From Methylobacterium radiodurans (GTDB lineage Bacteria > Pseudomonadota > Alphaproteobacteria > Rhizobiales > Beijerinckiaceae), in contig NZ_CP029551.1 of NCBI RefSeq assembly GCF_003173735.1, positions 2,070,001 to 2,134,000 on the forward strand: a stretch of DNA of 64,000 nt, written 5' to 3'. Shown in pieces: positions 43,683-52,422 of the stretch (position 1 is the first letter of the stretch; each line of letters opens with the position of its first letter). A program made the translations under genes and the position numbers. The notes under the pieces were generated by a model. That model did no database searches. It saw only the letters and a program-made list of their open reading frames with translations, and was not told the origin of the DNA.

Positions 43683-44953
43683 CAGAAATCCTTTTTCACG
43701 GTCAGGCTGTCGGGGTAAAACAGCCCGTAGGCCCCCTTCAGCCAGCCGGTTGCCGCCGAGCAGAACTGGCGGCCCTGCTCGGTGTAGGTCCGCTCCTTGA
43801 CTGCGCCGCGCCCGGTGAAGCCCAACTCGCTGATGTCCGCATTGGCCGCCGTTTCAGCGCGGTTCGCTGCTGCCCAGCGCTCATCGGTGTTCAGGCTCGG
43901 CGCACGCTTCAGGATCCCGGCTTCGATGCCCTTCACCTGTGCCTTGGCCTCCCCCATCTGCTGCGGCGTCAGGTAGACGGCTGCGTACCCAGTTCGGCTC
44001 TCAGAGCACTGCTTGGCCACGAGGTAGTGCCGATAGGCCGTGAGCATGATGTTCTCGGGCTTGGCCGCCTCGACCTGAGCCGCCTCGTAGGCTCGTTGCT
44101 GCTCGGCTTGGATCTCCCGACTGCGGCGCATGACATCTGCTCCGCTGGAGCCGAGCGCGTCGAGCCGTGCCCGCTCCCGGGCCTCGGCTTCGCGGGCCTC
44201 CCGGTTGCGCCGTCGGACCGCCTCGTATGGATCCTCTGGGCCGCTCGGAGCCGCACCCGCATCGGCGCGGTCGCCGGTTGCAACCTGTTCGCGTTTGGCC
44301 TGCGATCCCGCAGCACGCTGGTGCTGAGCCTCGGCGAAGCGTTCGCGCTCAGCTCTCGCTGCCACATTGCTTGCCTTGGCGGCGGTCTCGCGCTCCGCGC
44401 GCGTGACCTCGGCACGGTCGCGCTCGGACTCTGCCTCGCGCTGCTTCATAAGCGCAATCTGTCGCAGCCGCTCGGTCTCGATGCGGCGGTGCGCTGCCGC
44501 AGCATCGACCTGCCGCTGCGCTTCTTCTTCCTCGCGACGCTGCTGCTGCTCGACCGCAAGCCGTTCCGTGTCGCTGCCCTGGACCAGCGTCGCAATCACC
44601 GCGCCGAGGCGAGGCAAGCAGAAAGCCACCGCGCCCCGTGAGAGATCTTTGAGGTCGGCTGCGCTGACCGCCGAACCACCCGACAATGGCTCTGAACGCA
44701 GCCCGGTCGCGAGCTGGCTTCTGACGTAAGTCAGCCCAGTGGCCGAGTTCCAGTTGGCGCGTTCCCGCTCAAGTTTGCCCGCGACGCGGTCGGCAATGCG
44801 TTCCGCCCGCTCTCCCAACAGGACCGGCGGACATACCTCGTGGCGGGCAGGAATACCCTTACCGTTGGGGGCCACTTCGTGCGCTCTGACCGACTGTGCC
44901 GCCGTGCTGCTCAGAAGGGCAACGAGGACCGAGGCGCGGACGTAGCGGCTCAT
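43682..44953 (-). CDS. Exported coiled-coil hypothetical protein, 423 residues
   Basis: From the ATG at 44953 the protein begins MSRYVRASVLVALLSSTAAQ with cleavage likely after VRA (SVRA-HEV). A long coiled coil follows (about residues 140-300), rich in Glu, Arg, Gln and Ala (RREEEEAQRQVDAAAAHRR and similar). The C-terminus has cysteines (QFCSAATGW). It is probably periplasmic. It pairs with the downstream exported protein. The frame is open upstream to 45064, but that extension lacks signal features and overlaps the space to the XRE gene. Confidence 0.65.
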   Translation of the reverse strand: MSRYVRASVLVALLSSTAAQSVRAHEVAPNGKGIPARHEVCPPVLLGERAERIADRVAGKLERERANWNSATGLTYVRSQLATGLRSEPLSGGSAVSAADLKDLSRGAVAFCLPRLGAVIATLVQGSDTERLAVEQQQRREEEEAQRQVDAAAAHRRIETERLRQIALMKQREAESERDRAEVTRAERETAAKASNVAARAERERFAEAQHQRAAGSQAKREQVATGDRADAGAAPSGPEDPYEAVRRRNREAREAEARERARLDALGSSGADVMRRSREIQAEQQRAYEAAQVEAAKPENIMLTAYRHYLVAKQCSESRTGYAAVYLTPQQMGEAKAQVKGIEAGILKRAPSLNTDERWAAANRAETAANADISELGFTGRGAVKERTYTEQGRQFCSAATGWLKGAYGLFYPDSLTVKKDF

Positions 44954-45084
44954 GGGGCGACGGTTCCTTCTCACGGTATGGAGGACCAGCTTGGGGACAG
45001 CCGAGCCAGTGTCCGAAGCACGTCTATAAACTGAACTTTTATTGCCTGGATTGATGGCCAGCAACCAGCGCGCTGTCGCTTCCG

Positions 45085-45372
45085 ATGCGAGCGCGTGCCT
45101 TGGTGGGCTGGAATCTGCGTCGCCTGCGGGTCGAGAAGAGCCTCTCGCAGGAAGCGCTCGGCCTGCTGGCCGAATGCGAACCGAGCTATATCGGTCGCAT
45201 CGAGCGCGGCCGTGAGAACTCCACTGTCGAGACGCTCGAAGCGCTGGCGGAGGTTCTCGGGGTCCACATCTCGGCGTTCTTCGTCATTCCGAAGCCAGGA
45301 AGTGAGCGGCCGGCGACTCTGCGGCGGGGGCGGAAGCCAAAGACCGCCGCGACACGCCCAGAGGAAGGCTGA
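45085..45372 (+). CDS. XRE-family transcriptional regulator
   Basis: The 95-residue protein is mostly one HTH_3 domain (about residues 6-62): LRRLRVEKSLSQEALGLLAE, then EPSYIGRIERGRENSTVETLEALAEVLGV. The tail is basic (TLRRGRKPKTAATRP). It is divergent from the exported-protein pair (131 bases between starts) and may control it. This short XRE type is common on plasmids and islands of Rhizobiales. Confidence 0.85.
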   Translation: MRARALVGWNLRRLRVEKSLSQEALGLLAECEPSYIGRIERGRENSTVETLEALAEVLGVHISAFFVIPKPGSERPATLRRGRKPKTAATRPEEG

Positions 45373-45382
45373 GGCGACCACC

Positions 45383-45727
45383 TCAGTACTGCTCCGTCAA
45401 CATGATGGTGAGGACGCGGGTCGTCACGGTGGGGTTGGCCGGATCGCGTGAGGCGGCGGTCAGCGCCCGGTCGTAGCAGTCGATCTTCCAGAACACCCGC
45501 ACGCCGCCGACCGTGACCGCACCGAAATCGTGCTCGGCATGCGGATCGTTGTCGGTGTCGAAGGCATCGAAGGCCCGCACTGCCGCGAGGACGGCGGCAC
45601 GGGTGACCTCAGGCAAGGCCGCAACCCCGACTGTCAGCATCACCCGCCCGCCGATGAAGCTCCGGCGTAGGGCATCGTTGAGGGCGCGAACGCGCGTCGG
45701 ACCGGTCGGGGTGGCGCAGCCCGGCAT
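45383..45727 (-). CDS. DUF3768-family protein
   Basis: The 114-residue protein matches the DUF3768 pattern: VRALNDALRRSFIGGRVMLT, GVAALPEVTRAAVLAAVRAF, NDPHAEHDFGAV, FWKIDCYDRAL and TTRVLTIMLTEQY. Function is unknown; members are typical of plasmids and integrative elements in alphaproteobacteria. The ATG at 45727 follows the stop of the upstream gene by 4 bases, so the two are cotranscribed. Confidence 0.82.
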   Translation of the reverse strand: MPGCATPTGPTRVRALNDALRRSFIGGRVMLTVGVAALPEVTRAAVLAAVRAFDAFDTDNDPHAEHDFGAVTVGGVRVFWKIDCYDRALTAASRDPANPTVTTRVLTIMLTEQY

Positions 45728-45731
45728 GGCG

Positions 45732-46397
45732 CTACTCCGCCGCCTCAGCCACCTCGGGGTACAGCAGCGCCAGTGCTCGGCGCGAGCGCGAGAACTCCGG
45801 TAGGTCGGGGTAGCCAGCCCATACCAACTGGAAGTGGTCGTCGGCCTTCGTTGCGACGACCTCGGCCGGGTAGTACCCGCCCTCGGCCTCATCCTCGGCC
45901 AGCACACGGCTACCGATGCAGATCTGCGAATGGTCGGCCGGGGCCTTCGTGCCCGCCCGCGTCGCTGGCGGGTCACCCGCGCCCGATCCGCCCGCGCCAC
46001 GACCTTGACCACCGACAGCGCTGGCTCCGGCCGCAGCGGGCTTGGCCGCGACCCTGACGGGCACGGGTGTGTCGGGCAGCCCCGCAGCTTCGAGCAGCCG
46101 GGCAAAGGTTTGCGTCGAGCAGAACGGCACGAAGGCTTTCCCGCTGTCGAAAATTCGCCCCTTCGGCAGGCTGCTGGCCAGCCCCTGATGCTCCTCGGCC
46201 ACGATCAGGGCGGTGAAACCCATCAACGCGGCAGCCCGCTCGGCTGCGGTGGCATCTTCGGGGCCGAAGGCGCTGGCGTGTGGTCGGCCCCGCTCGTCAC
46301 GCCCGAGCAGGATCAGGCCGGGCTGCGGGCCGGGGCACGGCACGAACGTAGGCGGGAGTGCAGCCGTCGCGACGGCGGGGTTGACGTTCAGGTTCAT
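45732..46397 (-). CDS. Hypothetical protein, 221 residues, element-associated
   Basis: The sequence starts MNLNVNPAVATAALPPTFVP. It has GLILLGRDERGRPHASAFGPED and an alanine/glycine-rich linker (near residues 120-150). The C-terminus, VLAEDEAEGGYYPAEVVATK then DDHFQLVWAGYPDLPEFSRS, resembles a Tudor/agenet-like small beta domain. No specific role is known. GGAG lies 7 bases upstream. It is in one transcript with the DUF3768 gene, preceded by a hairpin. Confidence 0.6.
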   Translation of the reverse strand: MNLNVNPAVATAALPPTFVPCPGPQPGLILLGRDERGRPHASAFGPEDATAAERAAALMGFTALIVAEEHQGLASSLPKGRIFDSGKAFVPFCSTQTFARLLEAAGLPDTPVPVRVAAKPAAAGASAVGGQGRGAGGSGAGDPPATRAGTKAPADHSQICIGSRVLAEDEAEGGYYPAEVVATKADDHFQLVWAGYPDLPEFSRSRRALALLYPEVAEAAE

Positions 46398-46418
46398 CGG
46401 CGGGCTCCAGAAACGACG

Positions 46419-46440
46419 AAGGCGGCCCGGAGGCCGCCTT
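46419..46440. terminator. Perfect hairpin AAGGCGGC/GCCGCCTT
   Basis: Two 8-base arms are separated by CCGGAG. It lies 22 bases upstream of the ATG of the 221-residue gene, in its untranslated leader or at the end of an upstream transcript. It could be a terminator in either direction or a leader control element. Confidence 0.5.
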
Positions 46441-46958
46441 GTGAGGGGGAGGATGCGCTCGGCCGCCGCCGTGCTGATCGGGCTGTTCGCTGGGGTCGGT
46501 GCAGTGGCGGCATGAGCGGCATCCTGACGGTCGTGGCAGCGCCAGCGACGCAACCTTGTATCAGGATTTGAATCCTAATGTCAACCTCAGCTAATAGATC
46601 GCTGGTCATGGTAGTTGGCGTGGATGCCGCGCAGCGTCGTGCAAAGAGTATGCGTCCTGGGGATTTTCTGGCAGGAAGCTGCGCTGTGACAGTCTGCGCA
46701 ACTCCCGCTGAAGGTGGGATGCCGAAGTTGATCCGCTGCCCGCAAGCTGAAGTTATGCGATGCGCCTTCATCTGTCGCTGGAGTGGCGCTCGCCAGATCT
46801 CAAAAGTGAATACTTGGCCATAATTTATTCGAACAAAAGTCGATGATTTCGGCATATGCGTTCGAACGCACAAGGATCCGCCACCGTTTGGCCGATTCCG
46901 CCCGCTGCCGTTACGTAAACAATGCTTAAATTTGTTTAAGCTCTGCCGCCGGTAACTG
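46441..46958. other. AT-richer gap without a convincing gene
   Basis: About 520 bases lie between the 221-residue gene leader and the RepB-like gene. Short frames on both strands lack ribosome sites and family resemblance. The part from 46790 to 46960 is AT-rich (CATAATTTATTCGAAC, TTAAATTTGTTTAAGC) and is the place to look for a partition site or other cis element of the ParB/RepB cassette. Confidence 0.45.
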
Positions 46959-47837
46959 TTATAGCGACGCAGCGGCTACGATCGTCTGAAGCTCAGCCAA
47001 CATGTCCCCGTGTCGTTTCCTAAGGTACGCGACCACGTTGCCGTTCGCTATCAGACGGCTGACGTATCGCGACGCGAGCACCAGATGAAGCACATCATCA
47101 CCGAATGTCCGCTCCACCGCCTTGAAGTCGCGGCTCACCACCTCGAGCTCGCGCTCCATCCGCGCCATCTGTTCCGGTGACAGTCCGTTCAGCCGTTTAG
47201 GCTTCTCGGGTGCAACGAGATCTCCCTGTTTGGTGCCAGCGAGCAGGGCCTTAGCATAACCAGTGGTTAGGTTGCCGGCCTGGATCATGAGGTCGGCGGC
47301 TTCGTACTGGCGTAGCGGCTTCATCTTGCGAAGCGCGTCAAATATCGCTTTGCTGACGGTTCGGTCCTTTAACAGCTCGATTACCTCTGCCGAAATCCCG
47401 TCAAGCATCGTGCGCCGTCTCGTCAATGACTTCACGTCCATCCCGAGCGCGCGGGCGACTTTCTCTGCCGAGGCCCCACGTTCAAGTGCCCGCTGAATCA
47501 TGTAGTACTCCTGGACTGTCGCAAGTCGATTCACCCGCTTGTTATAGGTAAAACTCTCGTCATCCTCCTCGATAACGCAGCGCACTCTTTCCTCTCCACG
47601 CTCGCACAAGACATAGTAGCGGAGATGGCCATCGAGCAGCAGGTGCTTTCCTTCTGCATTCGCCTTCGAGATCGGAAGCGGCTCGATGACCCCCACTTCC
47701 GCGATTGATGTCGCGATGCGCGCGTAGCGCTTTGAGCGGGCGACATTCGGCGCAAGCCGGCGGAGGGGCAAGATGTCCGTAAGCCGAATGATGACTACAC
47801 GTCGTTCGAATCCGATGTGGACTTGTTCGGCCATCAT
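46959..47837 (-). CDS. RepB/ParB-like partitioning protein (third gene of recombinase cassette)
   Basis: The 292-residue protein has a ParB N-terminal domain (IEPLPISKANAEGKHLLLDGHLRYYVL near residue 50) and an HTH region (GASAEKVARALGMDVKSLTRRRTML near 120). Its helical C-terminus is of the plasmid RepB type (MARMERELEVVSRDFKAVERTFGDDVLHLVL). No ParA/RepA ATPase is nearby, so it is unlikely to segregate a replicon alone. Its start overlaps the upstream ParB gene by 4 bases. Confidence 0.8.
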   Translation of the reverse strand: MMAEQVHIGFERRVVIIRLTDILPLRRLAPNVARSKRYARIATSIAEVGVIEPLPISKANAEGKHLLLDGHLRYYVLCERGEERVRCVIEEDDESFTYNKRVNRLATVQEYYMIQRALERGASAEKVARALGMDVKSLTRRRTMLDGISAEVIELLKDRTVSKAIFDALRKMKPLRQYEAADLMIQAGNLTTGYAKALLAGTKQGDLVAPEKPKRLNGLSPEQMARMERELEVVSRDFKAVERTFGDDVLHLVLASRYVSRLIANGNVVAYLRKRHGDMLAELQTIVAAASL

Positions 47838-48712
47838 GCCTCCTTGATGCCGATACGCTCCGCGAGAGGCTGTGGTAGAGTGCCAATGGCTTCCGCGCGA
47901 AGCAGAATAACGAAGTGCTCCTCTTCCAGAAGCCGGCGCAGCGCGTTGACGATAAAGATCAGCCGACCCTGCGCCAACTCGGCTTTCTTCACGATAAGCT
48001 TCTGTCGGTCGATCTCACGACGATAGCTACGCACCAGTGCAGCAGCCGTGGTCTTCGTGGATTTCTGCGGGTGGCCGATTGATTTCACCGACTTGCCAAT
48101 TTTATTGCGTTCCTCGACGATTCGTCTAATTGCTAGTACCTGTTTGCCCGGTAAAGCCTTGCTCTCATAGGCTTCGGTTAACGCTCGCTGCACTCCAGCG
48201 TCGTTTGCACGCGCGATTTCTACCGCGATAGTATGGGGAATGACCCCTCGCTCTACCGCGTCTAGCAAGCGCTCTTCACCACGATCTAAGAGAAAGCAAA
48301 TCGAAAATGCATACTCGGGACTAAAGCCAATCTTCGCGGCTATCTGCACAGAATCGTAGCCGCGTTCGCGCATGGCACCGACTTCCCGGATCAGTTCCAG
48401 CGGTGAATGGTTCTGGCGTGCGAGATTTTCGATAAGACTCATGACGTAACAATCTTCGCGCGATGCCTCGATCACGACCGCCGGTATTTCTTTCTGACCC
48501 AGGGCGACGAACGCTTCCATGCGACCTTGTCCGCAGACCAGTTCGTAACCGTCCCCACTCGTCTTCTGCGTGACGGTGATGGGCTTCTTCAGACCGACCG
48601 CGCGGATGCTCGCCACCAGCTCCTCGAAGATGCGCCGGTTGCGGAAGCGAGGATTAAGTACCTCGATCGCAGCGATAGGGATTGAGACGATGTCGGTTGA
48701 GGCTTCTGTCAT
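47834..48712 (-). CDS. ParB/Spo0J-family protein (second gene of recombinase cassette)
   Basis: The 292-residue protein has ParB box I in GYELVCGQGRMEAFVALGQ near residue 55 and box II in SLIENLARQNHSPLELIREV near 92. An HTH follows (DSVQIAAKIGFSPEYAFSICFLL). The CTP-binding GxxR position reads GQGR. The C-terminus is helical and basic. It overlaps both the recombinase gene (4 bases) and the RepB-like gene (4 bases), giving three coupled genes. Confidence 0.83.
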   Translation of the reverse strand: MTEASTDIVSIPIAAIEVLNPRFRNRRIFEELVASIRAVGLKKPITVTQKTSGDGYELVCGQGRMEAFVALGQKEIPAVVIEASREDCYVMSLIENLARQNHSPLELIREVGAMRERGYDSVQIAAKIGFSPEYAFSICFLLDRGEERLLDAVERGVIPHTIAVEIARANDAGVQRALTEAYESKALPGKQVLAIRRIVEERNKIGKSVKSIGHPQKSTKTTAAALVRSYRREIDRQKLIVKKAELAQGRLIFIVNALRRLLEEEHFVILLRAEAIGTLPQPLAERIGIKEA

Positions 48713-50283
48713 GCAGCCCTCGGCGTTGGGCTGCGACGCAGCAAGTGATAGAGAGGTGAGAGATCATCCACCCGGTAGGCATCGAGACGGAGACCGTTCA
48801 GCTCGGCCATCCTCAGGGTTTCCATGGATCCAACGTCGATCCACGGCAGGATGTAAAAGTCGCGTGGACGTTGGTTGTCAGCGTCTAGCCTGACGGCGAT
48901 GGTGAGGTCCGGCCGCAGGCCAGTATCCAGCCGGAGCTTCCAACGAAGCGTGCCGGCTCGAGTTGAATGGCAGCGCACAACCACGATCGACACCGTCAAT
49001 TCGCCATGCACTGTCAGCAAGTCGGTTGTCGGATCAATCCCAACGGCACCACCCGTGTCCTCAATGCCTCGTGTAACCTCGCTGACTATCTCGGGGTGCA
49101 GCAAGCGGAGGTGGCGGTTCGTCTCGATGAAGCGGTAATCGCGATCGGGCGCGTAGCCGACGAGCTGATAAGCGCGGAGCAAGCTGCCGAAGCGATGGCG
49201 GTAGCTGGCCGCTGATGGCATCTCCTCTATCTCGTCGATAATGAGGCCCGAGAGAAGACCACGCGAAGCCAACAGGTCGGACAGCATCCGCAGCATATCG
49301 TTGTCTGAGAAGCGCCGGGCGCGCTCCTCTAAGATGCAGGCGGCGGCGTGAAACGATGCCGGATTGACGATCGCCTCGAAAGCTCCATCGGCCCTGATCC
49401 ACATGTCGGGCGGGTTCACCACCCGCTTCTTCTTCAGCTTGAAGGAAATTCGGTTGTAGACATTATTGCCGACATACTTCTCGTTACTTAAAATTTGATG
49501 GACGACACTTCGCGTCCACGGCCGACCGAGATTTGTTTTCCAGCCTTTCGCATTGAACATCGCGGCAATCTCACGTTCCGACCGCCGCTCTTCGACGAAG
49601 AAGTGGTAGATCCGTCGTACCATTTCCACTTCTTCCTCGGGGCCGGGCACAAGCACCACACGATCGGTCTGAAGACTTTTCTGCTCCCCCGGTCGAAGCT
49701 CTGCTTTCGTGTGACCCTTCTCGTCGATGAGGCGACGCCGCAATCCGTAGCCGGCTGGACCGCCCTGACGATAACCCAGGGACACGAGGCGACACTGGCC
49801 GGCAAACACCTTGGTCGAAAGATCACGGCTAAATTCGCCTGCCATGACCCTTCGTACACTCTTCATGATCGTCGAACTGGGGCTACCATCGTTCTCGAAT
49901 GGCTCCGCGCAGTAGTGGACCGCGATACCAGCCTCGCGGCACACAAACTCGTAATACCCGCTCTCGTCGGCATCTTGGAACCGGCCCCAACGGCTGATGT
50001 CGTAGACGAGGATCGCGTCGAAATCTGCGCGGCCGTTGCGGACATCGTCAAGCAGCATCTTTAAGGATTCGCGGCCGGCGATGTTGAGACCGCTTCGTCC
50101 CTCGTCGGCATAAGTGCGCACGATGTCGAAGCTTCTCTGTGCCGCATATGCACTGATTGCGTCCGCCTGATTCTCGGTTGAGTAGCGTTGGTGGTCGGTA
50201 GACATGCGGACGTAGCGCGCTGCCCGTACCCTGGCAGTTGGCGCACTGTCGGTATCTTCCTCAGACCACCTCGTCGTTGCCAC
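48709..50283 (-). CDS. Large serine recombinase
   Basis: The 524-residue enzyme has an N-terminal catalytic domain with nucleophile Ser28 in RYVRMSTDHQRYS. YADEGRSGLNIAGRE and LVYDISRWGRFQDADE follow, then the long helix region with MAGEFSRDLSTKVFAGQ. A Recombinase (PF07508-type) domain follows near residue 215-300 (RRIYHFFVEERRSEREIAAMFN, WTRSVVHQILSNEKYVGNNVYN). The C-terminal part is longer than a zinc-ribbon domain and unusual. It starts at GTG 50283 and overlaps the parB-like gene. It may mobilise the island or a part of it. Confidence 0.87.
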   Translation of the reverse strand: MATTRWSEEDTDSAPTARVRAARYVRMSTDHQRYSTENQADAISAYAAQRSFDIVRTYADEGRSGLNIAGRESLKMLLDDVRNGRADFDAILVYDISRWGRFQDADESGYYEFVCREAGIAVHYCAEPFENDGSPSSTIMKSVRRVMAGEFSRDLSTKVFAGQCRLVSLGYRQGGPAGYGLRRRLIDEKGHTKAELRPGEQKSLQTDRVVLVPGPEEEVEMVRRIYHFFVEERRSEREIAAMFNAKGWKTNLGRPWTRSVVHQILSNEKYVGNNVYNRISFKLKKKRVVNPPDMWIRADGAFEAIVNPASFHAAACILEERARRFSDNDMLRMLSDLLASRGLLSGLIIDEIEEMPSAASYRHRFGSLLRAYQLVGYAPDRDYRFIETNRHLRLLHPEIVSEVTRGIEDTGGAVGIDPTTDLLTVHGELTVSIVVVRCHSTRAGTLRWKLRLDTGLRPDLTIAVRLDADNQRPRDFYILPWIDVGSMETLRMAELNGLRLDAYRVDDLSPLYHLLRRSPTPRAA

Positions 50284-50350
50284 GAAATTGCAGCTCGTCT
50301 GTGATAAAGTGGCTCAGCCATATCCCGCTAACGAAGGGATGTCCTGATCC

Positions 50351-50728
50351 ATGAAGGCGCGAACTTTTCGGTCCAGTAGTGAGGTGCTGGCGTCCACAAT
50401 GCTCGACGCCACCGTTTTCGCGCGAGAGGTCGCCGCTGCGCTCGATGCAGAGTTCGGTAGCAGGCCCCACAAGGTCAAGGAAGTCGCGCGACTCACCGGT
50501 TGCAACGAACGCACCGTCAAGAATTGGTTCCAGGCTCGCAATGGCCCTAGCGGTGAGTGCCTCGTGACGCTGATGCGTCACTCTGATCAAGTACTTCGGC
50601 TTGTTCTTCGCTGCGCGGAACGTGAAGATCTACTGGATATCATCAATGTAACTGAAGCAAAGGCACGGCTTGCAGAAGCTGTCAGCACTTTAGACGGCCT
50701 GCTCAATCCTAACGAGGAGGGATTTTGA
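50351..50728 (+). CDS. DNA-binding protein, 125 residues, divergent from the recombinase cassette
   Basis: The protein has a helix-turn-helix near residues 38-62 (RPHKVKEVARLTGCNERTVKNWF), with homeodomain-like NERTVKNWF spacing, and a C-terminal helical part (AKARLAEAVSTLDGLL). It starts 67 bases from the recombinase GTG in the opposite direction and probably controls it. Compact HTH regulators in this position accompany such recombinase-ParB-RepB cassettes by my recollection. Confidence 0.7.
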   Translation: MKARTFRSSSEVLASTMLDATVFAREVAAALDAEFGSRPHKVKEVARLTGCNERTVKNWFQARNGPSGECLVTLMRHSDQVLRLVLRCAEREDLLDIINVTEAKARLAEAVSTLDGLLNPNEEGF

Positions 50729-51245
50729 GCGCTTAACAGAACCGCTTGATCCCATTAGGCTAAGAGCACCGGCAATGCCTGGACTGCACTCGTGCGCGCC
50801 GTCAAGGATGCTATCGTGGATCTTGCTGAAGCTGAGCGGCGCTCGCTACGTCGTGACCGGCCGATCTCGTACAGCTACGTTCGCGGCCGCCTCGACGGCG
50901 GCGGTCTTTAGTTGGAACGGCTCTGTGATCTGCGTGGACGCCGCCTCATCCTCGCGTGTGCCCTCTGTCACCGACGCGGCCTCTACGACCTTGACCGCCT
51001 ACGACACCGCTTCGGTCAGCACGCATGTGTCTACGAGGTCTACGTGCGATTGACCTAGACCTGGCGGTATCAGCACCCGGTCGGGGCACGGCGGCCGAAC
51101 CAGTATGGCCGTGCTTGCCGAGTACGACTCGACACGGACAAGCACGGTCGCGGTGGTGGCCTGCCTTCGCGGACGTAACGCACCCGACCGGCCTCATCGT
51201 CGCGGCCGGCGGCGGCATCGGCGATCCGTGCTAGGTCACCCGACC
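50729..51245 (+). other. Gap with a possible decayed zinc-ribbon ORF
   Basis: About 515 bases lie before the photolyase-like gene. A plus-strand reading from 50912 gives LERLCDLRGRRLILACALCH, then RRGLYDLDRLRHRFG, with two CxxC-like spacings, and stops at 51056-51058. Sequence after the stop stays open for 40 more codons. It resembles a small zinc-ribbon protein with an in-frame stop, but there is no good start. The rest shows no gene. Confidence 0.3.
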
Positions 51246-52391
51246 ATGGATCGCAGTTTCACCCTGACCCGCGCCGCCGGGCTCGCCCGCCTCGCCACTG
51301 TCACGCCCCGGCTCGGGCGCACCTACGCCGCCGAGCGTAACGGCGATCCCGGATCGGATGCCGAGACCTCGACCACGGCCCTATCGCCTTACCTGCGCCG
51401 CCGGCTCATCACCGAAGCGGAGGTCGTAACTGCTGCCCGGGAGACGCACGGCGGGGCGGCCGAGAAGTTCGTGTCGGAAGTGTTCTGGCGGACGTACTTC
51501 AAGGGCTATCTCGAGACCCACCCGACGACCTGGACGGACTACCTGCGCCTCGTTGCCGAAGGTGAGGCGCGGCTTGCGGCCAACTCCGGTCTGCGCCGCA
51601 CCTACGAGAATGCCATCGAGGGTCGGACCGGAATCGAGGGCTTCGACGACTGGGCACGCGAGTTGGTTGAGGTTGGGTGGCTGCACAACCACACCCGGAT
51701 GTGGTTCGCCTCGATCTGGATCTTCACCCTGCGCCTGCCGTGGGAACTCGGCGCGGCGTTCTTCCTGCGCCACCTCCTCGACGGCGACCCGGCCTCGAAC
51801 ACGCTCTCCTGGCGCTGGGTGGCGGGGCTGCACACGCGCGGTAAGCACTATCTCGCGCGCGCCGAGAACATCCGCCGCTACACGGATGGTCGCTACGATC
51901 CCGATGGCCTCGACGAGCAAGCGAAACCGCTGACCGAGGACGATGTCGCCCGGCTCGAACCGCTGCCATCGCCGGATCCGACCCCAGCGGGCAAGGTGGC
52001 GCTGCTCCTGCACCTCGATGACTTGCACCCGGAGAGCCTACCGCTGGAACGCGCGACGGTGATCCGCGTCGGCGGCCTCGTTGCCCATGTGCCGGGCGCA
52101 GATGAGCGGGTACGAGCGGCCGACATCGTCGCGATGGAGGATGCGCTGGCGCGGGCGAGCACGCACTTCGGCTGCCCCTCCGAGATGATATCGCCGGGTT
52201 GGTCTGACAGCCTGCCTGTGATCAGCGCCTGGGCTCCGGTTGGGCCGAGTGCCGAAGCCCTGCCGACCGGCGTCCTGCGGGTGCGGCGGGCGTGGGACGA
52301 GGCTGCATGGCCGCACGCCACGCGCGGCTTCTTCAAACTTCGGTCAGCCATCCCAGAGATCCTGCGGACGGTCGGCCGTCAGGGGGATTGA
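51246..52391 (+). CDS. Photolyase/cryptochrome-like FAD-binding protein lacking the antenna domain
   Basis: The 381-residue protein contains only the helical FAD-binding half of the photolyase family: ALSPYLRRRLITEAEVV near residue 39, FVSEVFWRTYFKGYLE near 75, VGWLHNHTRMWFASIWIFTL near 145, and SWRWVAGLHTRGKHYLARAENI near 190. The N-terminal Rossmann antenna domain is absent, as in the family annotated deoxyribodipyrimidine photolyase-like FAD protein. A novel C-terminal part (residues 240-381) follows. The start ATG 51246 is supported by the family N-terminus. Repair activity is uncertain. Confidence 0.78.
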   Translation: MDRSFTLTRAAGLARLATVTPRLGRTYAAERNGDPGSDAETSTTALSPYLRRRLITEAEVVTAARETHGGAAEKFVSEVFWRTYFKGYLETHPTTWTDYLRLVAEGEARLAANSGLRRTYENAIEGRTGIEGFDDWARELVEVGWLHNHTRMWFASIWIFTLRLPWELGAAFFLRHLLDGDPASNTLSWRWVAGLHTRGKHYLARAENIRRYTDGRYDPDGLDEQAKPLTEDDVARLEPLPSPDPTPAGKVALLLHLDDLHPESLPLERATVIRVGGLVAHVPGADERVRAADIVAMEDALARASTHFGCPSEMISPGWSDSLPVISAWAPVGPSAEALPTGVLRVRRAWDEAAWPHATRGFFKLRSAIPEILRTVGRQGD

Positions 52392-52422
52392 AGCCACCTC
52401 CTGTCCCGACGACGATGGTTCA

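Noticed and set aside
46394..46873. Minus-strand 159-codon frame in the gap before the RepB-like gene
   Set aside because: It has no start signal, mixed composition and overlaps the hairpin and the start of the 221-residue gene; no family resemblance.
51640..51660. CTGGGCAC as a possible attR copy of the tRNA-Leu 3' end
   Set aside because: Only 8 bases match and it lies inside the conserved photolyase-like gene; expected by chance in GC-rich DNA.
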